Source: Pomphorhynchus laevis | Lineage: Eukaryota; Acanthocephala; Palaeacanthocephala; Echinorhynchida; Pomphorhynchidae | DNA: 64,000 nt | Direction of reading: 5' to 3' | NCBI GenBank assembly: GCA_012934845.2 | Contig: WNNJ02002050.1 | Coordinates: 92,443-156,442 of the forward strand | Shown: positions 11,792 through 22,284 of the stretch, piece after piece | Numbering within the stretch: the first letter of the stretch is position 1 | How the letters are laid out: each line of letters starts with the position of its first letter | The notes under the pieces: generated by a model | The model's input: the letters and a program-made list of their open reading frames with translations, nothing else | Told to the model about the DNA's origin: nothing | The model's database searches: none | Made by a program: the position numbers and the translations under genes

Positions 11792-12920
11792 ACTTCTCCT
11801 TCTTGAATATCTTCCAGAAGGAAGACTGGGCTAGGTTAAGGGAAGCAATGCTTACCCTATCCTTGCCCGGTTGGAACCTATACCCAGAGTTCCAATATTC
11901 TATCGAGAGCACCTGCCTGGCAGAAGCAAAGAGATTGGTAAGACGGAGCATGTTTGCTAAGGTCTTGAGTTTTGTCGGAGTGGGACTGCAAATACGCCCT
12001 TTATAGGCTATCGAAAGCATCGCGGTAGCTTGCAACGAGATGTAGGAATTAAATTCGGTTAGACCCTCATTCCCAATTCGGGAGAAGCGTTGGATAGCTG
12101 CTTGAAAGAAAGCCACTTTGATAGGATCAAAGTGGAATCTCCTTCTAAGCAGCGTATCTTCTTCTATTCGCCAGCGAATCAAGCCATGAGAGGTGAACAG
12201 ATGTTGTCGCGATTGCTCCGTACAGTGGGATTTCAACAGCCACCTCTCATGGAGCAGTAATAAGTCGATGAGTGAATATGTTGATTTGCAATGAAAGATG
12301 GGGGACGGTGGTTTGTGAATAAGATAACCTTTCCTGGCTCTGCGGAGTTCTGCATTAATCCAACCAGTTATGTTGTTGAAGTCACCAAGTACCATGTCAT
12401 AGCCGCTATCAATATTCCTATCCAGGAGGTCACGGTTCTTGTGAATTTCCTCCGGACGAATGTAGACATTGGCTAGACTGAGGCGATTACCGTTCTTACA
12501 AAGTGAAACTACTAAAGAAGATAGGGCTGGACATGAATAGTTAAGTAGGAGAGACGATCTTAAGGAGCATTTAACTAGGGTTAACAGACCTTGAAATGAG
12601 GAGGAGTGAGATGGGTATTGTACGGAGTATAGTAGGAACAAATGTGCTTTGGTATGCATCGAGTAATGTCCTGGGGGAGACGGATAGACCGCGTCTCCTG
12701 TAGGACTATAACATCTGCATCTCTACCAGATAGTAAGTCTAAGGGCAGAAGCTCCTCCCGAATTCAACTGAAGGATATTCAGTGAAAAAGGCTCACGAGT
12801 ACTCTGCATTGTGTTAGGTAAGCTGGGTGGGATTTCCTCAACCCTAGACGTAGCTAGGTATGGAAGGGTTACTACATCCCCCATTAGCGCCATCCAGATT
12901 GGGCACTTGCCCACGGTCAA
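11751..12920 (-). pseudogene. LA copy 2 ORF2: APE-type endonuclease part
   Basis: Minus-strand frames show the AP-endonuclease signature: NILQLNSGGASALRL near the start, GLLTLVKCSLRSSLLLNYSC, LANVYIRPEEIHKNRD, DMVLGDFNNITGWIN (GDFN box), STYSLIDLLLLHERW and the linker toward RT. In live elements this nicks the target DNA to prime reverse transcription. The VIVxQETW block found in copies 3 and 4 falls in a broken stretch near 12700. Frames change at least once. It is homologous to 22285-22899 and 46786-47460. Confidence 0.8.
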
Positions 12921-13133
12921 TATCTTGATTTTCCTTTGAGGCTGTATTTTTACCCTTTAATAACCTCCTAATCTTAATAGGGGAAACGGTAGGGGCCGAG
13001 GCTCACCTTTTCTTTGATTCAGGGATTATGGGTTTTGGAAGGACTGAGCTGGAGTATAGGGCCCCAGTAAGGATCGAGATCAGGTCCTCCAATGTTTTAA
13101 CAGCGGCGTTGATCTTTATGTCAGTTAGTCTCA

Positions 13134-14076
13134 TTAACTCGATCTCCGACATTTAAGAACATATATTCGAAAAGGTGCCTTCTTTTTTCTTTTCCTGCTG
13201 ATTAGAAAAGGCGTCCCTGTATGTTTTAAAATAAGAGCCTTTTCGGGACCACGAGGGGTCGGACCCCCCGCAATTAGAGCACAGGGGAGAGAGTCATCTC
13301 TTCCTTCATTCAAGACTCTGGCACGAGGTGCCGCAGACCCCGCAAGTCCTTGATCTTGAAAATCTTGAAGACCAGTGCCCTCATTCATGGCACTGGTCAC
13401 AATGATGGTAAATGAAATTATCCAAAGAAAGTAACTCAAAATCCAGATTATAACCAAAGAACGGGTTGAAGTTTGACAATGACAGAAGATCAGCTTGCTC
13501 CACGGGGTCTGAACCGAACCCTATCGGAAGAGGGAAACCACTCTTCCCAATGAGTTGCCGAAAGCTGAAAATCTTGAAACACGACTTTAAATTAGCAACG
13601 TCGGTTTCATCAAGGTGAGACTATAGGTTGGTAATTTTAATCAAAGCCATAATAGGCTTAATTTCCAAGGAACCAAGTTCTTTAAAGTTCTATTTGAAGA
13701 AAGTTTCATATTGTTTCAATAAATCTGAAGTTGCAAAGAATATTTTAATCTGCGTAACATATAATCTTACAGAATTATATAGAATTCTGTTTAGAAATAA
13801 CTCCGTAAATTTTCTCAAAAAGATTTGGAATAACTTGTGTCGTTCTTGTGGCTGTTTTAAAGTTATCACCACTATATTTTTTTGTTTTGGGATTGGGGGG
13901 AGTACCCCCGCCCCCTGAAAATCATTATAAACAGTACTGACCTTGATGTTGACTGGCACTGCGAAATTAATTGTCTTACCTCCATCCACATCAACTAATA
14001 TGCAGGTATTTGTAAGCGTTTTGTCGTTTTTGTTAGAATCCGTTAATGCTCCGATAGTACTCACTTGTTGCATCAC
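13134..14076 (-). pseudogene. LA copy 2 ORF1: gag-like zinc-knuckle protein
   Basis: The N-terminal half (14076 to 13690) reads MMQQVSTIGALTDSNKND, PPIPKQKN, ERHKLFQIFLRKFTE. About 13615-13440 reads DETDVANLKSCFKIFSFRQL and GFPLPIGFGSDPVEQADLL, matching ORF1 of copies 3 and 4. Further down come CDQCHE, GHWSS, CGVCG and CSNCGG in the spacing of paired CCHC-type knuckles, with stops and a missing final Cys. ORF1 proteins of this group bind element RNA. The conserved PPIP.xKN...ERHKLF.IFLRKFTE block is shared with copy 3 and gives the reading direction. Confidence 0.75.
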
Positions 14077-14095
14077 TCTCTAATCATGTGTGATT

Positions 14096-14500
14096 ATCAC
14101 GTTTCTTGCACTTCATAATGTTTAATAATAAAGATTTTATTAAAAAATTCAACCGTATGTGAAAACAATTGTCAGAAATTAGAATATATAAGCAAAAATC
14201 GAAGGATTAGTACCACATTAGGAGAGGATTCTAGCAGACGGAGGCCAGCGGTCTTATCGCATGATCTCCATACCTCCCTTCTGTTCGAACACATCACCTC
14301 CTTCAAAGCTTTGTTCTTCTAGTCTGAAGGAGCCTTCCACTCGCTGTCTTCTTAAAGAACTTACGCTTCCGAACTCCACACCGCAGCCAAGGCCATTGCA
14401 GGTGAGACACCCTCGGAACTTAGCAGAGAAGTTTAGTGGTACTAAGTTTGCTTTGTAGTAAAGATTATTTTCTTTTGAATTTCCAACACGTTACTGTATC
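14096..14500. other. Possible LA 5' UTR and flank
   Basis: This stretch is richer in GC than the surroundings at 14230-14450. It could be the 5' UTR or promoter of LA copy 2, read on the minus strand, but copies 3 and 4 do not show a clear match, so the assignment is only by position. No gene is recognised. Confidence 0.3.
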
Positions 14501-14516
14501 AGAAAAACAACCACAA

Positions 14517-14906
14517 CCAGAAGCCCAAGCTTTTTTAGAACCATTCTTTTTTCCACACTACAGAAGTAGTAATTTCCAGAATCGTTGTTGTCCTCCATCA
14601 GCGCTATAGTCGCAAGGTAGTCATTCCCATAACCATTGCGTCATTGCTTCTGTTATCTGATAAAACATCAATTACACCGACAATATTAAAGGTATCTTCA
14701 GTGTCAACCTCTGAACTATAAGCCCAGGTGTCCTCACAATCCTCATCACTGTCCTTTCCAGTTCTGCTATCAATAAGAGCATCATCACACTCTCTTTCGG
14801 TTTCGATTCTGCTATCATGCAGGTCTTCAGATCGTTCATCTGCATCGTCGATCTTCGTAATGTTTAATCCTAATGTCGATCTTCGTAATGTCTGTGTTGT
14901 ATGACA
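14517..14906 (-). CDS. Two adjoining unidentified open frames, one acidic
   Basis: Not recognised. A minus-strand frame of 100 codons without an early ATG (14906 to stop at 14604) has an acidic middle: ITKIDDADERSEDLHDSRIE, ECDDALIDSRTGKDSDEDCE, DTWAYSSEVDTEDTFNIVG. It overlaps a second minus frame (about 14660-14517) reading YLATIALMEDNNDSGNYYFC followed by the hydrophobic LGLLVVVVFLIQ, which superficially resembles the end of an Ig-like domain plus a membrane segment. The run ATTACGAAGATCGAC occurs twice within the first frame. These could be exon remnants of a host gene or transposon N-terminus; I cannot tell. Confidence 0.2.
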
Positions 14907-15088
14907 CTAGGGCAACGAGTATCAATAGAACCGCAACACTTTTTTACATGACATTTCGTGGAAAAGCAAAAATGACAGATTTTTTATTTTGTTGTAAAAG
15001 AGGTCGAATTGACATTTAGATGGGTACTAATAAAAACTTATCATATTTATTTTGCAATGAATTATTATCATTTATTTAAGTATTATAT
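14907..15088. other. Spacer
   Basis: Short AT-rich stretch without recognised features, leading into the inverted-repeat cluster. Confidence 0.4.
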
Positions 15089-15488
15089 GAGCTGGATCAA
15101 AGAAATAAGGAAAATTTTATTGATATTTCGCTAACCTCTGTTAGCATCTTCAGAAAATTACAATGTCTTTTTTAATTAATTATTATTTTTTATTTAATTA
15201 TTTTTTAATATTGTAAAAAACATTTATAAAAATATAGAATAATTTAAATAATTTAATTATTTAATTATTATAAAATATACAATAATTTTCTGAAAATTAG
15301 AGTGAAACAATAAAGAACAGCTGGTTATCGCTAACAACAGTAGCACGTGCTCAAAGAAATTGCGGTGATCGTTTTGAACATTTTTATATAAGCATGTAAA
15401 TTTTAAAGAACATTGTAATTTTCTGAAGATGCTAACAGAAGTTAGCGAAATATCAAAAATAATTTCTTCTTTTCTTTGATCCAGCTCC
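15089..15488. repeat. Inverted-repeat element D1 (MITE-like)
   Basis: Left arm 15089-15165 begins GAGCTGGATCAAAG and runs through TTTCGCTAACCTCTGTTAGC, ATCTTCAGAAAATTACAATG. The right arm 15410-15488 is its near-complement, ending CTTTGATCCAGCTC. Arms are about 77 bp with a ~245 bp AT-rich, non-coding interior, the size and shape of a non-autonomous DNA element. The superfamily is unknown because flanking duplications are not clear. Confidence 0.7.
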
Positions 15489-15893
15489 AATAATTATTTA
15501 TCAATAATGGATCAGTATCAACTATTTAAAATATAATATTTAAATTTTATTATACCGAATTTATAAAGTAGGATCAAATAGTTTAACTTTTTAATAAGGA
15601 TATTATATGTCTTATCAGGACGGTTTCGTTGACATTTTTTTGACACATTTGAATGAAAAATTGGCAACAATAAAAACCCAATCGATAACGACTTTTAAAT
15701 AAAAGCGGCACTTGAAATGCACCAGTGAGTTTATTAAAACTTCAAAACGATCATTATTTCCATTATTACGTCTAACAGTAAATGAACGGTAATATGGTAT
15801 AAGTATCATTCGTTTGTTTCAAAGCGTTGTCAAAATTATAATATACTCTTTTTAAATAGTTGATACTGATCCATTATTAATAAATAATTATTG
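15487..15893. repeat. Inverted-repeat element D2, sharing its ends with D1 and D3
   Basis: CCAATAATTATTTATCAATA (from 15487), continuing through GGATCAGTATCAACTATTTA, is the complement of 15848-15894, which ends AATAAATAATTATTGG. The arms of about 47 bp enclose ~310 bp of non-coding DNA. D1, D2 and D3 abut, so each arm is flanked by an arm of the next; whether D2 is an element or the target between two insertions is open. Confidence 0.55.
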
Positions 15894-16048
15894 GAGCTGG
15901 ATCAAAGGAAAGACGAAATTATTTTTGATATTTCGCTGATTACTGTCAGCATCTTCAGAAAAAATTATTAATTTGTAATTTTCTGAAGATGCTAACAGAA
16001 GTCAGCGAAATATCAAAAATAATTTCTTCTTTTCTTTGATCCAGCTCC
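15893..16048. repeat. Inverted-repeat element D3, near-perfect fold-back
   Basis: GGAGCTGGATCAAAGG at 15893 and CTTTGATCCAGCTCC ending at 16048 bound arms of about 70 bp with a very short centre, i.e. D1 with its interior lost. The arms carry TTTTTGATATTTCGCTGA and GTCAGCGAAATATCAAAAA. Confidence 0.7.
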
Positions 16049-16284
16049 AATAATTATTTATAACATCTTTAGATTTTATTTTGTCTGTACGATAAAGTAA
16101 CAGTCATGTACATCAATTGAGTTAATTTTATTGCGATGTTTTACAATTTCGCGATTTTGTCCGTGTTGCTCTTATTTCTTCTTCCTAAATTGTAAATTTT
16201 AATTTTATTATTATAACCAACAGAAGCAAATGAGCTACAAGCTCGTGTCGCTTCCAAAACATGATAAAAAATCAACAAAAAATG

Positions 16285-16925
16285 TAATCAAATAGTAGTC
16301 GCAAATTCCTTCTCTCGGCTTCGATGGCTTTCTTGATAGCATCACTCGATATACTACTAGAGATATCAAGGCACTTTAGTGCATTCCACCCGTTAATTAA
16401 CCTGGTAGCAAATCGATGGTGAACAGGAATTCTTGTAGGCGGGTCTATCATTCAAGGATAATAAGCTAGAGAGACCACAAAGCCTTCGAAAAAATTTTTG
16501 ACTGCAGTTGATAAATCAATGGCCGATCTGCGATATTTTAATATGCCGACACGTAGGGATGTCAAACGTTTAGCATATCTCAAATTGGAGAAATTCGGAA
16601 TCATTCGTGACCCTTTACGTAACAAGCTCTCAATGTCACGAAATTCCCTTTAAGTATGTGGAAAAGTTACAGGTAAACTGTATTCAAGGATGGGTAGAAT
16701 ATAAGACAAAATAGTCGCTTGAACATTGATGGACTTATACGATCAAAAGACTTGAAAAACATCCATAAAATACAATAGCCTCCATTACAAATATATCTAG
16801 TGTGGACATTGGTTTTTAAGCTACTATTCATCATCACACCAAGATCCTTGAATTCACCTACTCGGCCTATCTGAATCGAACCTATCTGATAGGATGAGTT
16901 TAGTTAAAATTTTATTAAAATTTGT
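16285..16925 (-). mobile_element. CR1-like LINE reverse-transcriptase fragment
   Basis: The minus strand reads, in order, GSIQIGRVGEFKDLGVMMNS then SLKTNVHTRYIC, FKRLFCLIFYPSLNTVYL, and near the end VECTKVP with AIEAERRNLRLL-type frames; this is the thumb/connection order of CR1/L2-type RTs (compare 33.7-34.5 and 45.0-45.8 kb). The palm with the active site is missing and stops and shifts are frequent. It is an old, 5'-truncated copy with no clear tail. Confidence 0.6.
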
Positions 16926-17364
16926 TAGATTTTAATAAAATTTGATAGGAAGCAAACTTGCTGATTCCTTAGAATGGGTAAATTATGTCTCAAATGAAAT
17001 TGACTCTATAAAATAAAAATGTCGAAATATTGACAATTTATTTTAAATTTTAAGATAAAATGATTAATTTTTTAATCTAATTTTTTCAATAAATTTTATA
17101 GATTTCATAGTTGATAATGGATAATAATAAACTACTTAAAATGATGGCATTTTAATTAAAATCAAAAACATTTTAAATTTTGACATTTGGAATAAAAACT
17201 AAATAAAATATACTTTGGGCGAATTTCATTAAAAATTGTATAATCAAAATCGCTAAAATCTCAAATATTAATTGGAGTAATTCTCATCAATGAACTTAAA
17301 CAATTTATTTGAATATACAAAAATCTAATAAATTTAAATATTTATCGCTCAATAAAACGTATAC
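16926..17364. other. AT-rich spacer, nothing recognised
   Basis: Very AT-rich, no frame or repeat seen beyond simple A/T runs. Confidence 0.5.
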
Positions 17365-18370
17365 GTTTAATGAAGATCTAAGCATCTGAGGATGTTAACA
17401 GAGGTTAGCGAAATATCAAATAACATTTTCTTTCTTTGATCCATCTCTAATAATTCTTTATTCTCTTGATATCTTAATAGCCCACTGCAATGCATCTACT
17501 TTCTGAAGATGCATTGATTTACGTTTATAAAATAAAACAATATATTTATTTGCTACAAATCTTGCCGAAGTCTTATTTATTATTTGGTATAAGTCTCTAT
17601 ATATTCGTAATTTATGAATAAATATGCCTTTCATAAAACTACAGAGTTTAGCGAAATTTCAAAAATTTTCCTTTACTCTTTGATCCATCTATTAATAATG
17701 GATTATTATCAAATATTTACAATTATATAATTCTTTTATCGCTAATTCTATGGATTCATTACATTTTTATAATTTACATTTTATTCATTCATTATCATTT
17801 TTATAATTCAAATTTTAAGTAAATAATAAACTTTAAAATGGTTTGAAATCGTGATTTATTTCCATTATTTGAATTATTTGCATTAATTGCAACAAAATAA
17901 TTAATCCGCATCGAACAACATAGCCGACTCCGCGATTACACGGAACAAAGGCTAAATGATATAATGGTCTGAATCGAACAACATGTCTAAAAACCATAAT
18001 TCCAATGAATATTTAAAGATAATTGTTTTTTAGCAAGTATTTTGGAAAAAGCAATTTTCGGAAGATCATCATACGCCTTTAATTTATGTAAAAGATATTG
18101 AGCCTCATTTTCTTTCATATTTAAAGATATGTGAAACATCAGGATTTGTGTGTCAACAAACCAACTAATCAAATAGATTCATTATCTTCAGATACTAACA
18201 TCACTGTTCATTGTAAATAGTTGATAAAGAATTATTAAAGCTGGATAGAAAACGGGGGACATTTTATTTAATATTTCGTTAACCTCCGTTAGCATCGTTG
18301 TAATGATCCAGTATTGATAGAGAATTAGTGGAACTGGATCGAAAACGGGGGAAGTTTTATTTGATATTAA
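17365..18370. repeat. Scattered solo arms of repeat family D
   Basis: Partial D arms occur near 17385-17450 (GAGGTTAGCGAAATATCAAA, CTTTGATCCATCTCTAATAA), 17640-17700 (GAGTTTAGCGAAATTTC, TTTGATCCATCT), 18225-18300 (AAGCTGGATAGAAAACGGGG, TAACCTCCGTTAGCATC) and 18330-18365 (AACTGGATCGAAAACGGGGG). They look like single ends or collapsed copies of the D1-D3 family. Between them lie AT-rich DNA and a random-looking 61-codon frame at 17987-18172 that I do not count as a gene. Confidence 0.55.
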
Positions 18371-18732
18371 ATGTCGATCAAATCTTTAGATATGCATGTA
18401 TTACTTTGAATGGGAAGTATGCAATCTATAATCACATCTTAATATGTCATCAAGTACATAAAGAGATTTAGAAAGATATACTTTAAATCCTTTAATTCCT
18501 AGTATACGAACATTTAATTTACACATGTACAAGGAAGAAAGAGGATGGGAAAACATGAACTAAAGAAGACAAAACATCATTTAGTCAAAAATAAATAACT
18601 ATTTTATTGCATCCGGTAATCTTTAAACAAGCTTATTTGCTTATTACTTCAACACACTAAGTAAATTTAAGAGGTAAGATTAAATTATCAAAAACCTGTT
18701 CAGATTATTCAACTATTTCCGGCAGCACTTCG
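18371..18732. promoter_or_regulatory. UQCRQ 3' flank with poly(A) signal
   Basis: Downstream of the UQCRQ stop on the minus strand, AATAAA (plus-strand TTTATT at 18603-18608) lies about 125 nt past the stop codon, a fitting poly(A) signal. Nothing else is recognised. Confidence 0.5.
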
Positions 18733-18993
18733 TTATCGAATTGACCTGGTTGTTTGCGGAAAAGCCCGTCTATTAGCGCGATCAGCCCACACCATTAGAG
18801 AATAAATACAAAATGCTGGAATCAAAATAAACGGAAGTTCTCGCTTTATCATTTGATAATTGACAGGAATCCCTTTCTTGAAAAAGTTTTTGTATGGATT
18901 AAGTTGATATGGAGATAAGGAGTATTCAATACGTCCACGACCATAACCCATCTTTCCAAATCGAATTCCACGAAGTAAGGATGTAAGTTTCAT
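18733..18993 (-). CDS. UQCRQ: Cytochrome b-c1 complex subunit 8 (UQCRQ/QCR8)
   Basis: An 86-residue subunit of mitochondrial complex III (ubiquinol-cytochrome c reductase), in the inner membrane next to cytochrome b. The match is the segment YSLSPYQLNPYKNFFKKGIP (about residues 25-44), equivalent to [20 protein letters not shown] in the human protein, followed by a basic link and a single membrane helix rich in FILIPAFCIYSLMVW (residues 54-68), then a charged tail. Human UQCRQ is 82 residues, so the length fits a complete protein. The basic N-terminus (MKLTSLLRGIRFGKMGYGRG) suits import. The ATG at 18993 is the only one that preserves this alignment. A single exon, with a poly(A) signal at 18603. 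Neighbours are transposon debris. Confidence 0.88.
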   Translation of the reverse strand: MKLTSLLRGIRFGKMGYGRGRIEYSLSPYQLNPYKNFFKKGIPVNYQMIKRELPFILIPAFCIYSLMVWADRANRRAFPQTTRSIR

Positions 18994-19059
18994 TGTAATT
19001 GAAATTAAAATCTAAACATTTCATAACAATTTTAATAATGAATTTTTATAACAAATTCA

Positions 19060-20110
19060 GAGCACACAAAAGGAATAAATTTTCAAAATATAAATACATA
19101 CGATTTTAGTACTCTTTATTACATAAAAAAATTACATAAAAATCCAATAAAACCTAGGTTCATATGTAGTGCGTTTAAATGTACATTAAAACCACTTTCT
19201 GTCTATATGAATAAAATACTTAAAGTAATTAAAGCACATTTTAAAAAATATTGCAAGGTAATCGAAATTAATACTTGTATAAAACACTATTTCAGTATTA
19301 ATTCTACAAAAGAATTTTTAGAACAGACAAAAGGAATAAATTTTCAAAATATAAATACATACGATTTTAGTACGCTTTATACAAATCTAGATTTAGTAGA
19401 TATTAAAGAAGCGTTAGTAAAATTAATTAATCTTATATTCGGAAAAAGATATACATATATATGTTATAATAACTATAAGTTAAAAGTCAAACTAAAGTTA
19501 ATAACTAAAAGTTTCTGTGAGTACAGATTCCGTGTCAACTCCAAGCATGGCTTACCACGGAAGGCAACAACTATGAAAGATTTGAGATTAATAATTTATT
19601 TATTAATTTATTTGAGATTCCTACAACACGCTTATCGATTAGCGTGTTGGAGAGCTTATCAATAAGCTGTCCAATAGGAGCTTATTGATATCTAGTGCCT
19701 GAGCAGTAATTAATGCATAAAACTTGATTCACAATAAGTGATACAAAAGGCTTATTTTTCACTGAGATTAGTACTCTTTATACAAATCTAGATTTAAAAG
19801 ATATTAAAGAAGCGTTAGTAAAATTAATTAATCTTATATTCGGAAATAGATATACATATATATGTTATAATAACTATAACGCTTATCTAACAAAAATTAA
19901 ACCCTCAAGTATATATAAATATATGGATAAAATTGAATTAATAGAATCCTTAAATATTTTGATATATCAAAATTATTTAAAGCTAGGGACATCTATATTT
20001 AGACAAATAAAAGGTGTTCCAATGGGTGGTAATTGTAGCCCAATTATAGCTGACTTATTTTCAAGCTCTATATAATATGAATTTGTTCAAAACTGTGCAA
20101 AAACTAAATC
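19060..20110 (+). mobile_element. Penelope-like retroelement fragment, internally repeated
   Basis: Plus-strand frames give the RT of a Penelope-like element: YDFSTLYTNLDLVDIKEALV, GKRYTYICYNNY, later IYKYMDKIELIESLNILIY, KLGTSIFRQIKGVPMGGNCS and PIIADLF. The P-G-N-C-S-P-x-x-A-D-L-F block is the one that distinguishes these RTs from LINE RTs. No GIY-YIG endonuclease is seen, so it is a 3'-truncated, broken piece. The segment around TLYTNLDL occurs twice (about 19370-19480 and 19770-19880), and a 50-bp piece before it also recurs at 19063-19119, so the locus has been locally duplicated. At 19620-19680 there are two small palindromes. Confidence 0.7.
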
Positions 20111-20835
20111 TAAACAATATAAATATATGAAATATATGTTTTGATACATTATATATACATATTATATATTGTTATTGCGAAAAATCGCTTAAAACTGTAG
20201 TCTAATAGCTAAAGCTGGCTACGATTGATTTTTAATCCATATTTGCTGATAAATAACTGGACTTCGTAAGCTCCATCAGTCTAATGTATCACTCCGAGAC
20301 GATCCTAACCACCCAGCAGTCATCGTCAGTCGGATGAAGTGGTTAGGGTACGTTTCGACTGCTTTTGTGATAACTATAAAGACACCAGCAATTCCTCACG
20401 ATGCTATACGAAACTCAGGTGTAGAAAGCGTTTTTACTGGCTTGTTGCGTGTGTGGACCTTCTAGTTATTCTTTATATAAGGCACAAATGCGTATCCGTG
20501 ATGATTCGTAATATAAATATGATGATTCGTAGATATATTGATTAAAATCATATGATCCAACCTAGTAAAATATCAATATATCATAGCAAAAGCAACGGAA
20601 CAGAGAAATAGTATCTACATTCCAATCTACAACATCCAATGTCGATTTATCCAATTAATCAAAAATATTAAAGATTCTTTAAAATATGAAAGATTTAGTT
20701 AATAACAACTAATAATTAAATAAAGGTCAGTTATCAAATTTAAAGTTTCAAACTTTTTAAATTAACCAATATCAGAGTGATCGGCTCTCAATTGTTTAAA
20801 ACAATCTATAGTCAAAGATTATTTTTTAATTATTT
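20111..20835. other. Spacer before LA copy 3
   Basis: AT-rich DNA with one GC-richer patch (20230-20430). CCTAACCAC near 20306 pairs with GTGGTTAGG near 20338 as a hairpin. A 68-codon plus frame (20339-20545) lacks protein-like structure and is not annotated. It may contain the LA 5' UTR. Confidence 0.35.
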
Positions 20836-21888
20836 TTGCAAAATATGAAACCTCAGTTGAGTAAAATTATTCATTATAGAATATTCTTCATGTTGGTGAT
20901 CACAAATCATTTACGGATCGTCCTTTGTGAATTAAAGTGTTTCGCAAATTTCGAAGCATTAATACTGCAAGCATTTTTAGTTGTGAGCAGCATTGTAATT
21001 ATATACATGAGCGAATTGTGTGTTATCGGAGGATCAAAAGATTCTACAATTGCAACAGAAATCGGAGAATATCGTGTAAACTCAAACAAAATGCAGGAAA
21101 CTTCGTCTACAATATCAAACGAGGTATGTGGTTTGTTGTCATCTACCGTAAATGAGGTAATTTGGGAACTTCCCCCAATACCCAAATTAAAAAATATGCC
21201 GGTTATTAAGCTATTAGCGCCAATAGAGCGCCATAAGCTATTTAACATATTCCTGCGGAAGTTTACAGAAAAATATAATAATAGAGTACTATTCCACTCA
21301 GTACACTACTTTGGAGCCGAAATCAAGATCTCCTTCGTTTCCTAAGACCTTGCGTGGGAGTATGAAACATTTTTCCACAACGAATCAATGGATCTTAGTA
21401 CAAAACAATTTTAACCTAACCAAGCTTCCGTCAAAATTTCGAATATTCCTCCGCTTATGGATGAGAAGGATATTGAGTCTTTAAAGAGACTATTTAGACT
21501 AACAAACTTCCGGTACGTGACTGGGAAGAACGGATTTCCTCTCCAGATAGCTTTTGCGTCCTCCTTCATTGATAATGCTGAGATCCTAACAAAAGCCGCC
21601 TGTAACGCATTTTTGGGACATAACCTAATGTTTAAACTCATAAGCACCGATGAACTAACTTACCCGCACCACTGCGATACTTGCCACGAATGGGGCCAAT
21701 GGGGATCTGGATGTGTTAAGGAGAAGTCTTGTGGGGTATGCGGCCTAACGAATTGCCCGGAAGTTGGCGGGAAGTGCTCTTCCCAGCCCAAGTGTTCAAA
21801 TTGTGGAGGAGCCCATCCGGCGTGGTGTAGGAAGTGTGCGACCTTCAAACTGTATTGTTCCCGACACTGTTCCTCCCATCCCAATTAA
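20836..21888 (+). pseudogene. LA copy 3 ORF1: gag-like zinc-knuckle protein
   Basis: The first frame (20836-21345) contains ELPPIPKLKNMPVIKLLAPI and ERHKLFNIFLRKFTE, as in copy 2. The second (21457-21888) has MDEKDIESLKRLFRLTNFRY, NGFPLQIAFASSFIDNAE, then the knuckles CDTCHEWGQWGSGC, CGVCGLTNC and CSNCGGAHPAWCRKCATFK. The first knuckle has Gln where the CCHC histidine should be; copy 4 keeps the His (CGWCHKWGHWASSC). CSNCGG.HPAWxxxC is a hallmark of Jockey/R1-type ORF1. A frame break lies between the two parts. Confidence 0.8.
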
Positions 21889-22284
21889 AAAGATGACCCC
21901 GTGACTTTTAGTGCAGTTGCGGGTAGAATGACTGACAACGACATCATCGGGTTAGTCGACTCCACAAGACAAGCAATCTTCAAGCAATTGGAGAACTAGA
22001 TTCAGAAATAGCTCGCTTTATTTTTTACACCTCCAGTAATCGCCGACCCTCCTGTCCTGAAGGAATCAAAGAAAAGAGCAGCATCCTCACACAGAGCTCC
22101 TCCTGTGAAGAGCGGAAAAATGTTAAAATCTAAGGCCGGAGATGCTATCGTTGCACTTATGGGAAATGAGGATAATGCCCGTAGGCAAGTGTCTTCCCTA
22201 GTAGGGGCTTGTGGTGGAAAGGGCGACCTTTCCGCCCCTAGCTCCGTCTAGGTCAAAGCAATCCCACCCAGCTAATCTAATGCA

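Larger units (their letters stand above)
10226..14095 (-). mobile_element. LINE family LA, copy 2, nearly full length, inactive
   Basis: On the minus strand this copy runs from ORF1 (14076 down to about 13140) through the APE endonuclease (12920 to about 11790) and RT (11791 to 10647) to a 3' UTR ending in AAAAACCTTTATTTG near 10226. It is the best-ordered LA copy in the window and has no internal LINE insertion. Several stops and frameshifts in both ORFs make it non-autonomous. The 5' UTR limit is uncertain: DNA up to about 14480 may still belong to it. Gene order and motifs fit a Jockey-superfamily (APE-type) LINE with two ORFs. Confidence 0.85.

Noticed and set aside
20195-20270. tRNA-Lys-like sequence (TAGCTAAAGCTGGCTACG, TTTTTAATC)
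   Set aside because: The D-arm has an extra base, the anticodon loop does not close properly and there is no T-arm at the right distance.
21660-21884. Minus-strand frame of 74 codons
   Set aside because: Antisense of the LA copy 3 zinc-knuckle region, which has clear motifs on the plus strand.
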